Origin: Hyphomicrobiales bacterium
GTDB lineage: Bacteria; Pseudomonadota; Alphaproteobacteria; Rhizobiales; Xanthobacteraceae
Length of the DNA: 64,000 bases
Reading direction: 5' to 3'
Assembly (NCBI GenBank): GCA_021730985.1
Contig: JAKFYI010000019.1
Coordinates: 1 to 64,000 of the forward strand
Position 1 is the first letter of the stretch. Each line of letters begins with the position of its first letter. This document shows, one piece after another, positions 16,785-23,349 of the stretch. Made by a program: the position numbers and the translations under genes. The notes beneath the pieces were generated by a model, which was not told where the DNA came from, made no database searches, and saw nothing but the letters and a program-made list of their open reading frames with translations.

Positions 16785-16843
16785 CTCCATCTGTTTCCAG
16801 TCCGACATCGCAGCGTGCGGCTGCCAGAGGGGCCCGAACTGGC
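16785..16843 (-). promoter_or_regulatory. Riboswitch-like RNA motif, copy B (directly before the nhaD-like gene)
   Basis: On the minus strand CCAGTTCG pairs with CGGACTGG (one U-G pair); within it lie GGGCCCCTCTGGCAGC, a 5-bp hairpin GCAGC-CGCAC-GCTGC and GATGT. The downstream CAGATGG can pair, with one mismatch, to CCCTCTG in the conserved block, and the ribosome binding site GGAG lies at its end. Two blocks of 16 and 18 bases are identical with copy A. Ligand binding would thus change access to the ribosome binding site. A Na+/Li+ antiporter downstream fits a Li+ or Na+ sensor. Confidence 0.68.
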
Positions 16844-16904
16844 TTCTTGCTCGTTAGTTCTGCATCACACCTTCCAAGGCCGGTCTGCGTGCCGGCATTT
16901 CGAT

Positions 16905-17243
16905 TCAGTCTTCGGCGCCGCCGTTCTCGACGATCCGGACCAGTTGATCCGGATCGATCGTCGAGGCTGCGAACAGGCCGATGAGGGTGAGGGCGCCGGC
17001 GACATCCGCGTAGGTCACGCGGGTCGGATCCTCTTTATGGTTGCGCCAGGCGATGACGGCGAAGCCCGCCGCGAACAGCAGAAATATGCTGGCCATGACC
17101 GGCATCACCAGGTCGCCGGGTATGCTCACGACGAGGCCGGACCAAGCGGCAAAACCTGCGAAGGTCGCTGCGGCAAATCCCAGTTGAGGCCCGATCCCGA
17201 GCGGATCGTCGGCCTGCCGGTAGCGGGATTTGGTCGTCCTCAT
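16905..17243 (-). CDS. Small hypothetical membrane protein
   Basis: 112 residues with three hydrophobic segments: LGFAAATFAGFAAWSGLVVSI, LVMPVMASIFLLFAAGFAVIAW and YADVAGALTLIGLFAAST. The start at 17243 is chosen because it gives a short basic lead (MRTTKSRYRQADD) before the first segment; the longer upstream frame has no membrane-protein character. I recognise no family. It ends about 60 bases before the riboswitch-like motif of the nhaD-like gene and could be read through into it, so a link with cation transport is possible but unproven. Confidence 0.6.
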   Translation of the reverse strand: MRTTKSRYRQADDPLGIGPQLGFAAATFAGFAAWSGLVVSIPGDLVMPVMASIFLLFAAGFAVIAWRNHKEDPTRVTYADVAGALTLIGLFAASTIDPDQLVRIVENGGAED

Positions 17244-17346
17244 TGCCGTTTCGTCCCAGGTGCCGGCCAGCAAATGGCCGCAGATCCTTTCCGGCCCGCC
17301 GAATTGTGTTATGTTCCGTCTATCGGCGTTCTGTTTATGAATGCAT

Positions 17347-17366
17347 AGTTTAGTAAACACGAAACG
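17347..17366. promoter_or_regulatory. Candidate operator upstream of the XRE regulator
   Basis: The 20-base stretch AGTTTAGTAAACACGAAACG agrees with the palindrome at 12701-12720 in 14 positions, sharing the frame AGTTTnGTnnnnACGAAAC. It also contains its own small palindrome GTTTA-G-TAAAC. It lies about 50 bases before the XRE gene start, as expected for autoregulation. Confidence 0.45.
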
Positions 17367-17413
17367 TCTGACAAGGCAATACGGTTCCGCGTCGCCCGGG
17401 GAGCGCGCGCAAT

Positions 17414-17707
17414 ATGCAGATTGCAAAGGCCGAAACGCAGTCCAAGCAGCTGCGGAAGCAAGCAGGGGCCTGGCTCAAGGACCTCAGGGGGCGGGCGGGT
17501 TTGTCGCAGATCCAGCTCGCTGACGTGCTGGGTTTTAAGTATTACACCTTCATTTCACAGGTGGAGAACGGGTTCGGCCGGGTTCCCGTCGAGAGCATGG
17601 AAGCATGGGCGAAGGCGCTGGGAGCAGACCCCACGGACTTCGCCAAGCATTTGCTGTCGTTCTACGAACCCGAGCTTTACCGGCTTCTATTCGAGGTGAA
17701 AAAATGA
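17414..17707 (+). CDS. XRE-family helix-turn-helix regulator
   Basis: A 97-residue protein with one Cro/C1-type DNA-binding domain spanning residues about 18-70: LKDLRGRAGLSQIQLADVLGFKYYTFISQVENGFGRVPVESMEAWAKAL. There is no separate ligand domain. The C-terminus DFAKHLLSFYEPELYRLLFE is likely a dimer helix. It overlaps by 4 bases (ATGA) the 149-residue gene that follows, so the two are coupled and probably act together. A palindromic site upstream may be its own operator. Target genes are unknown. Confidence 0.88.
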   Translation: MQIAKAETQSKQLRKQAGAWLKDLRGRAGLSQIQLADVLGFKYYTFISQVENGFGRVPVESMEAWAKALGADPTDFAKHLLSFYEPELYRLLFEVKK

Positions 17708-18153
17708 ACGTGCTTCAGTTTTCGCGCGCATATGAGTTGCCTCATGGCTGGCAGGCCAGCGAGCTGACGAGGATCACCAATGCCTGCGCGGCGTCGATCC
17801 CGAACGGCGAGATCAGCGGTTGGGAGGTCGGCCAGACCGAATACGGCGATCCGCAGCTTTACCTGCTCGGTCCCGCGCCGGATCACGATTGCATCTTGAG
17901 CGTGTCACGGCTCGGCCGGCTGTACGTCCTGGAGGACGGCAAGGGCCAGGTGCTGTTCGAGAACGACGACATCATGCTGCTGGCGGAGCAGACCTGCAGC
18001 GTGCTCCGCAAGCGCAAGGCCGAGTTGATCGCGCGGTTGACGGTATGCTGGTGCGCGGTGCGCGAATTCTTCGAGGAAAAGGTCGAGCCGATGATGGCGG
18101 AGCCGATCGAAGTCGTCAGCCACTTCGCGCCGCAATTGGCCGCCCTGGCCTAA
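17704..18153 (+). CDS. Hypothetical protein coupled to the XRE regulator
   Basis: 149 residues, start chosen at the ATG overlapping the XRE stop. The sequence has a central beta-rich part (DPQLYLLGPAPDHDCILSVSRLGRLYVLEDGKGQVLFENDDIMLLAEQ) and a C-terminal helical part (KRKAELIARLTVCWCAVREFFEEKVEPMM). No signal peptide, membrane segment or known catalytic motif is visible. The tight overlap with a small regulator recalls regulator-partner or toxin-antitoxin layouts, but neither member matches a toxin family that I know. I cannot assign a function. Confidence 0.7.
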   Translation: MNVLQFSRAYELPHGWQASELTRITNACAASIPNGEISGWEVGQTEYGDPQLYLLGPAPDHDCILSVSRLGRLYVLEDGKGQVLFENDDIMLLAEQTCSVLRKRKAELIARLTVCWCAVREFFEEKVEPMMAEPIEVVSHFAPQLAALA

Positions 18154-18268
18154 GGTTCGGCTCGAAAATCACAGTCCGGAAGATTCGGCGCGCGGACGTT
18201 GCCGTTCGCCGATTGCGCTTTATGTTCGGAACAGGATTCCGAACTCCAGCCATGGACAGCGTTGCCGC

Positions 18269-20113
18269 ATGATCCAGACCTCGACCAAAGCTCCGGCCCG
18301 TGGCGCCGCCAAATCCGCCAAGAAGTCCGCCGCCAAGGCGCTCGGCGCGATGCCGGAGTGGAATCTGGCCGACCTGTACCCCGGCATCGAATCCCCCGCG
18401 CTGAAGCGCGACCTGGAATGGATGGAGGCCGAGTGCGTCGCGTTCGAGAAGGCCTACAAGGGCAATCTCGAAAAGATCGCATCCTCGTCCGCGGGCGGCC
18501 GCGAACTGGCCGAGGTGGTGAAGCGATACGAGAAGATCGACGACGTGGCAGGACGGCTCGGCTCCTACGCCGGGCTGTTGCACGCGGGCGATGCCGCAAG
18601 CCCGGTGCTGTCGAAGTTCTATGGCGACATGCAGGAGCGGCTCACCGCGGCGTACCTGCATCTGCTGTTCTTCACGCTGGAGCTCAACCGCATCGAAGAC
18701 GCGGTGCTGGAAAAGGCGATGCGGGATCCGGCGCTGGGCCACTACCGGCCGTGGGTCGAGGATGTCCGCAAAGAGAAGCCTCATCAGCTTGAGGATCGTG
18801 TCGAGCAGTTGTTCCAGGAAAAGTCGATGACCGGCTATTCCGCGTTCAACCGCTTGTTCGATGAGACCATGGTCGCGCTGCGCTTCAAGGTGGGCGGCAA
18901 GACGCTCGCCATCGAGCAGACGCTCAACCTGATGCAGGACCCGAAGGAGCGCACCCGAAGGGCTGCTTCCGAGGCGCTCGCCAAGACGTTCAAGGAAAAC
19001 CTGCGGCTGTTCGCGCTGGTCACCAACACGCTCGCCAAGGACAAGGAAATTTCCGACCGCTGGCGCGGTTTTGCCGATGTCGCGGCATCGCGCCATCTGT
19101 CCAATCGCGTCGAGCCCGAGGTGGTGGATGCGCTGGTCGCCTCGGTGCGCGCCGCCTATCCGCAACTCTCGCACCGCTACTACGCGCTGAAGGCGCGCTG
19201 GTTCGGCAAGAAGAAGCTGGCGCACTGGGACCGCAACGCGCCGCTGCCGCAGGTCGCGATGCGCACCATCCGCTGGGGCGAGGCGCAGGACACGGTGCTA
19301 TCGGCCTACGGCGCGTTCTCGCCGAAGATGGCCGCGATCGCCGAGCAATTCTTCAAGGACCGCTGGATCGATGCGCCGGTGCGGCCGGGCAAGTCGCCGG
19401 GCGCGTTCTCGCATCCGACCGTGCCGTCCGCGCATCCGTATGTGATGCTCAACTATCAAGGCAAGCCGCGCGACGTGATGACGCTCGCCCACGAACTCGG
19501 CCACGGCGTGCACCAGGTGCTGGCCGCGCCGAACGGCGCGCTGATGGCGCCGACGCCGTTGACGCTGGCGGAGACCGCAAGCGTGTTCGGCGAGATGCTG
19601 ACCTTCAAGAAGCTGCTCGCCGGCACCACCGACAAGAAGCAGCGCAAGGCCATGCTCGCCGCCAAGGTCGAGGACATGATCAACACGGTGGTGCGGCAGA
19701 TCGCGTTCTACACCTTCGAGCGCCAGGTCCACACCGAGCGCCGCAACGGCGAGCTCACGTCGGAGCGGCTCTGCCAGATCTGGATGGACGTGCAGCGCGA
19801 GAGCCTGGGGCCGGCCATCGACCTGCGCCCGGGCTACGAGACGTTCTGGACCTACATCCCGCACTTCATCCATTCGCCGTTCTATGTGTATGCGTATGCG
19901 TTCGGCGATTGCCTGGTGAACTCGCTTTACGCGGTCTACGAAAAGGCCAACGCGGGTTTTGCCGAGCGCTATCTCGAAATGCTCGCCGCCGGCGGCACCA
20001 AGCATCACTCCGAACTGCTGGCGCCGTTCGGCCTGGACGCCCGCGATCCCCAGTTCTGGAAGGGCGGTCTCGGTGTGATCGAACGGATGATCGGGGAGTT
20101 GGAAACGCTTTAA
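18269..20113 (+). CDS. pepF: Oligoendopeptidase F-like, M3 family metallopeptidase
   Basis: A 614-residue cytosolic peptidase. The M3 zinc site is intact: LAHELGHGVH with His408, Glu409 and His412, followed by the downstream glutamate region LAETASVFGEM. The N-terminal half is the helical oligoendopeptidase F domain (WNLADLYPGIESPALKRDLEWME). It cleaves short peptides of roughly 7-17 residues. The first 28 residues are Lys/Ala-rich and dispensable-looking. Its ATG at 18269 overlaps the stop of a six-codon frame (MDSVAA) just upstream, which could couple translation. The stop is at 20111-20113, and a toxin-antitoxin operon follows. Confidence 0.94.
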   Translation: MIQTSTKAPARGAAKSAKKSAAKALGAMPEWNLADLYPGIESPALKRDLEWMEAECVAFEKAYKGNLEKIASSSAGGRELAEVVKRYEKIDDVAGRLGSYAGLLHAGDAASPVLSKFYGDMQERLTAAYLHLLFFTLELNRIEDAVLEKAMRDPALGHYRPWVEDVRKEKPHQLEDRVEQLFQEKSMTGYSAFNRLFDETMVALRFKVGGKTLAIEQTLNLMQDPKERTRRAASEALAKTFKENLRLFALVTNTLAKDKEISDRWRGFADVAASRHLSNRVEPEVVDALVASVRAAYPQLSHRYYALKARWFGKKKLAHWDRNAPLPQVAMRTIRWGEAQDTVLSAYGAFSPKMAAIAEQFFKDRWIDAPVRPGKSPGAFSHPTVPSAHPYVMLNYQGKPRDVMTLAHELGHGVHQVLAAPNGALMAPTPLTLAETASVFGEMLTFKKLLAGTTDKKQRKAMLAAKVEDMINTVVRQIAFYTFERQVHTERRNGELTSERLCQIWMDVQRESLGPAIDLRPGYETFWTYIPHFIHSPFYVYAYAFGDCLVNSLYAVYEKANAGFAERYLEMLAAGGTKHHSELLAPFGLDARDPQFWKGGLGVIERMIGELETL

Positions 20114-20114
20114 T

Positions 20115-20158
20115 ATTGAATTATCAATGCGTTGTTCGTGTTCAACATTTTGTTGAAC
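20115..20158. promoter_or_regulatory. Two inverted repeats upstream of the AbrB-like/Doc operon
   Basis: ATTGA-ATTA-TCAAT (20115-20128) and GTTCAACA-TTT-TGTTGAAC (20140... inside 20140-20158) lie between pepF and the operator proper. They have no T run, so they may be extra binding sites more than terminators. Confidence 0.4.
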
Positions 20159-20170
20159 GACGCGGCATTT

Positions 20171-20195
20171 TCCGTTATACATTGTGTATAACGGA
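20171..20195. promoter_or_regulatory. Operator of the AbrB-like/Doc toxin-antitoxin operon
   Basis: TCCGTTATAC-ATTGT-GTATAACGGA is a perfect 10-bp inverted repeat ending 12 bases before the antitoxin start. AbrB/MazE-like antitoxins bind such palindromes to repress their own operon. The AT-rich arms could also hold the -10 element. Confidence 0.65.
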
Positions 20196-20207
20196 AGGAA
20201 CGAAGCA

Positions 20208-20480
20208 ATGTCGATCGAGAAAAAGGTGGAACAGGATCCCCGCGGGAATCCCATCGGAGTCGTCCAGCTCAAAAAAATCGGAAACTCGACGGGCGTCATC
20301 CTCCCAAAAGAACTAATGACACGCTTGAACACCAGCGTCGGCGACACCTTCTATGTCACGCTCACGCCCGAGGGCGGTCTGCGGTTCACACCTCATGACC
20401 CGAAGTTTGAGAAGGCAATGGATGCAGCCCGGCGCGGCATGAAAATCTATCGTAACGCCCTCGCTGAGCTTGCCAAGTGA
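20208..20480 (+). CDS. AbrB/MazE-like antitoxin
   Basis: A 90-residue protein with a SpoVT/AbrB swapped-hairpin DNA-binding domain at residues about 15-60 (VVQLKKIGNSTGVILPKELMTRLNTSVGDTFYVTLTPEGGLRFTP). The C-terminal tail (KFEKAMDAARRGMKIYRNALAELAK) is the likely toxin-binding segment. The start at 20208 follows GGAAGGAA. Its stop overlaps the toxin start (GTGA). It should neutralise the Doc toxin and repress the operon through the palindrome upstream. Doc antitoxins are more often Phd-like; an AbrB-type partner is also well known. Confidence 0.88.
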   Translation: MSIEKKVEQDPRGNPIGVVQLKKIGNSTGVILPKELMTRLNTSVGDTFYVTLTPEGGLRFTPHDPKFEKAMDAARRGMKIYRNALAELAK

Positions 20481-20863
20481 CTGAGCCGGAGTGGCTGAGC
20501 ACTCCTCTTGTTGTTGCGATTCATGACGAACAACTGGCAATCCATGGCGGCTCCCCTGGATTGCGTGACGCAGCATTACTTGAATCTGCGCTTGATCGAC
20601 CGCGCAACAAGTGGGGTTATGAGCAAGCGGAACTGCCGGAACTGGCGGCCGCATACGGATTTGGTCTGGCGAAGAACCATCCATTCGTCGATGGCAACAA
20701 GCGCACGTCGCTGCTGGCCATCTACACCTTTCTCGCCATAAACGGCGTCGAATTCATTGTGCCCGAAGCCGAGGCCGCGGCCATGATTTTTTCGCTCGCG
20801 GCTGGCGAAGTCAGCGAGGAAAGTCTGGCGCGGTGGATTCGCGACAACTGGCCGAAGGCGTGA
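20477..20863 (+). CDS. doc: Doc (death-on-curing) type Fic-domain toxin
   Basis: A 128-residue Fic/Doc protein. The catalytic loop is HPFVDGNKR (His68 to Arg76). The K in place of the second Gly of canonical Fic loops (HPFxxGNGR) marks Doc kinases, which phosphorylate elongation factor Tu and stop translation. It starts with GTG at 20477, overlapping the antitoxin stop, and its own stop overlaps the next gene's start (TGATG). All residues needed for activity appear present, so the module looks intact. Confidence 0.9.
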   Translation: MTEPEWLSTPLVVAIHDEQLAIHGGSPGLRDAALLESALDRPRNKWGYEQAELPELAAAYGFGLAKNHPFVDGNKRTSLLAIYTFLAINGVEFIVPEAEAAAMIFSLAAGEVSEESLARWIRDNWPKA

Positions 20864-22227
20864 TGCCCGACTCCGAAAAAAACCGCTTCTCGGCCCGCGC
20901 CCGGCGCTATGCCCGCGTCGGCGCCAATGTCGGCGGGGTGGCCGCGCGGCTCGCGGGCGCGCGCTTCTTCGGAATGGAACTCGATCGCGGCCGCAACGCT
21001 AAGGAACTCGCGGCGGCGCTCGGCGGGCTGAAGGGTCCGATCATGAAGGTGGCGCAGCTTCTCGCCACCATCCCGGAGGCGCTGCCGCCGGAATACATCG
21101 AGCAGCTCACCAAGCTGCAGAGCCAGGCGCCGCCGATGGGCTGGGCGTTCGTCAAACGCCGCATGCAGGCCGAACTCGGTGCCGGCTGGCAGGACAAGTT
21201 CAAGAACTTCGAGCACCAGCCCGCGGCCGCGGCATCGCTCGGCCAGGTGCATCGCGCCGTGGCGCCGGACGGCAGCGAACTGGCCTGCAAGCTGCAGTAC
21301 GCCGACATGGAATCGGCGGTCGAGGCCGACCTCAAGCAGCTCGAATTCCTGTTCGCGATCCGCCGCCGGTTCGATCCTGCCATCGACACCAGCGAGATCA
21401 TCAAGGAGATCGGCGCGCGGGTGCGCGAGGAGCTCGACTATCGCCGCGAGGCCAAGCATGCCGCGCTCTATCGCGGCATGCTCAAGGACTTGGGCCTTAT
21501 CCGCGTGCCGGAGGTCTGGCCTGAGCTATCGACCGGCAGGCTTCTCACCCTCGACTGGCTTGAGGGCACCAAGCTGCTCGACCACAAGGACGAGACGCTC
21601 GCCATCCGCAACCGGCTCGCCACCGCGATGTTCACCGCGTGGTGGTTCCCATTCATCCGGATCGGCGTGATCCACGGCGACCCGCACCTGGGCAACTACA
21701 CCGTGTTCTCCGAGAAGGGCAAGCCCGCCGGCATCAACCTGCTCGACTACGGCTGTATCCGCATCTTTCCGCCGACGTTCGTCGGCGGCGTGGTCGATCT
21801 CTACAACGGCCTGCGGAAGGACGATGATGAACTCGTGGTTCATGCCTATGAGACGTGGGGATTCAAGAAGCTGTCGCGCGAGCTGATCGACACGCTGAAC
21901 ATCTGGGCTCGGTTCATCTACGGCCCGCTGATGGAAGACCGGGTGCGGTCGATCGCCGATGGCGTGAAGCCCGGCGAGTATGGCCGCAAGCAAGCCTTCA
22001 CCGTGCAGAAAGAACTGCGGCGGCTCGGTCCCATCAAGGTGCCGCGCGAATTCGTGCTGATGGATCGCGCGGCGATCGGGCTCGGCGGCGTGTTCCTGCA
22101 TCTGCGCGCCGAATTGAACTTCCACCGCATGTTCGAAGAGGCGATGGAGAGTTTCTCGGTGCAGCGCGTCGCCGATCAGCAGGCCAAGGCGCTGGCAGCG
22201 GTGGAGCTGCGCCAAACGCCGCAGTGA
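20863..22227 (+). CDS. AarF/ABC1/UbiB-family atypical kinase
   Basis: A 454-residue ADCK/UbiB-family protein. It has the family's KxGQ-like segment (LKGPIMKVAQLLATIPEALPPEYIEQLTKLQSQAPPM), the Ala-rich nucleotide loop (AAAASLGQVHRA), the VAIK-like lysine (LACKLQYADM) and the catalytic region VIHGDPHLGNYTV...NLLDYGCIR. There is no C-terminal membrane pair as in true UbiB. Relatives support ubiquinone synthesis or lipid homeostasis. The ATG at 20863 overlaps the Doc stop, so it may be co-transcribed with the toxin operon even though the functions look unrelated. Confidence 0.9.
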   Translation: MPDSEKNRFSARARRYARVGANVGGVAARLAGARFFGMELDRGRNAKELAAALGGLKGPIMKVAQLLATIPEALPPEYIEQLTKLQSQAPPMGWAFVKRRMQAELGAGWQDKFKNFEHQPAAAASLGQVHRAVAPDGSELACKLQYADMESAVEADLKQLEFLFAIRRRFDPAIDTSEIIKEIGARVREELDYRREAKHAALYRGMLKDLGLIRVPEVWPELSTGRLLTLDWLEGTKLLDHKDETLAIRNRLATAMFTAWWFPFIRIGVIHGDPHLGNYTVFSEKGKPAGINLLDYGCIRIFPPTFVGGVVDLYNGLRKDDDELVVHAYETWGFKKLSRELIDTLNIWARFIYGPLMEDRVRSIADGVKPGEYGRKQAFTVQKELRRLGPIKVPREFVLMDRAAIGLGGVFLHLRAELNFHRMFEEAMESFSVQRVADQQAKALAAVELRQTPQ

Positions 22228-22343
22228 CGGTCCGCTCGCGCGGGTGTTTTCCTCGCCTGCGCTGTTCCGATGTCTCCGAGATAGACCCGGCGTCCCGGGC
22301 GGGATAGCGTTCCGGCTACAAGTCCCGTGGGAGGAGTTTCACG

Positions 22344-23318
22344 ATGTTGACCCCGTTCCGCACCGCTGCGTTCGCCGCGGCAATCGTGCTGACCGCGCCG
22401 CAGGCGCTTCACGCGCAAACCTTTCCGAGCCGTCCGGTGACGCTGGTTGTTCCGTCCGCCGCCGGCGGCGGCACCGACACCATTGCGCGGCTGATCGGCG
22501 ATCAGCTTTCCAAGCAGCTTGGGCAGGGCTTCGTGGTCGAAAACCGCACCGGCGCCGGCATGCTGGTCGGCACCACGGCGGTCGCCAAGGCCGCGCCCGA
22601 CGGCCACACCCTGCTGGTCGGCCTCAACGGCAACATGACGGTCAATCCGAGCCTGTTCGCCAAGCTGCCTTACGATCCGGTTGCGGACTTCGTGCCGGTG
22701 GCGATGCTCGCGACCTATCCGTTTCTCGCGGTGGTGAACAACGAACTGCCGGTCAAGTCGATCAAGGAGCTTATCGCCTATCTGAAGGCGAACACCGGCA
22801 AGGTCGATTACGCCTCGGCCGGCAACGGCACTGGACAGCACCTCGCGCCCGAGCTGTTCAAGATGATGACAGGCACGCAGATGTCGCACGTTGCCTATCG
22901 CGGCGCGCAGCCGGCCTATCTCGACGTGATCTCCGGACGCGTGCCGGTGTTCTTCGACAACATGTCCACGGCGATGAATCTCGCCAAGGAGGGCAAGGTG
23001 CGCGCGCTCGCCATCACCTCCAAGAAGCGTTCGCCGCTGATGCCCGAACTGCCGACGATCGAGGAGGCCGGCGTGCCGGGCTACGAGTATCATACGTGGT
23101 TCGGCCTCTGGGCTCCGAAGGGAACGCCGCAGGCGGTCGTCGAAAAGCTCAACGCCGAAGTGACCAAGGCGCTCGCCGATCCGGGCGTGCAGCAGAAGAT
23201 CGCGGCGGGCGCCGGCGTGCCCGCGGACATGAGGCTCAAGGAGATGGAGCCCTTCATGAAGGCCGAGATCGTTAAGTGGGCCGAGGTGGTCAAGCGCGCC
23301 GGGATCAAAGTGGAATAG
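22344..23318 (+). CDS. Bug/TctC-family tripartite tricarboxylate transporter solute receptor
   Basis: A 324-residue periplasmic receptor with a signal peptide (…ALHAQ) and the Bug family features: FPSRPVTLVVPSAAGGGTDTIARLIGDQLSKQLGQGFVVENRTGAGMLVGT, then a KAAPDGHTLLVG loop. The family binds carboxylates and other small anions with the two-lobed Venus-flytrap fold. GGAGGAG precedes the ATG. The GMC oxidoreductase gene follows after 31 bases, so receptor and enzyme may serve the same substrate. No TctA or TctB gene is near. Confidence 0.93.
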   Translation: MLTPFRTAAFAAAIVLTAPQALHAQTFPSRPVTLVVPSAAGGGTDTIARLIGDQLSKQLGQGFVVENRTGAGMLVGTTAVAKAAPDGHTLLVGLNGNMTVNPSLFAKLPYDPVADFVPVAMLATYPFLAVVNNELPVKSIKELIAYLKANTGKVDYASAGNGTGQHLAPELFKMMTGTQMSHVAYRGAQPAYLDVISGRVPVFFDNMSTAMNLAKEGKVRALAITSKKRSPLMPELPTIEEAGVPGYEYHTWFGLWAPKGTPQAVVEKLNAEVTKALADPGVQQKIAAGAGVPADMRLKEMEPFMKAEIVKWAEVVKRAGIKVE

Positions 23319-23349
23319 CAAGGGAGCAGCGTCACCCATCGAGGGCGCT

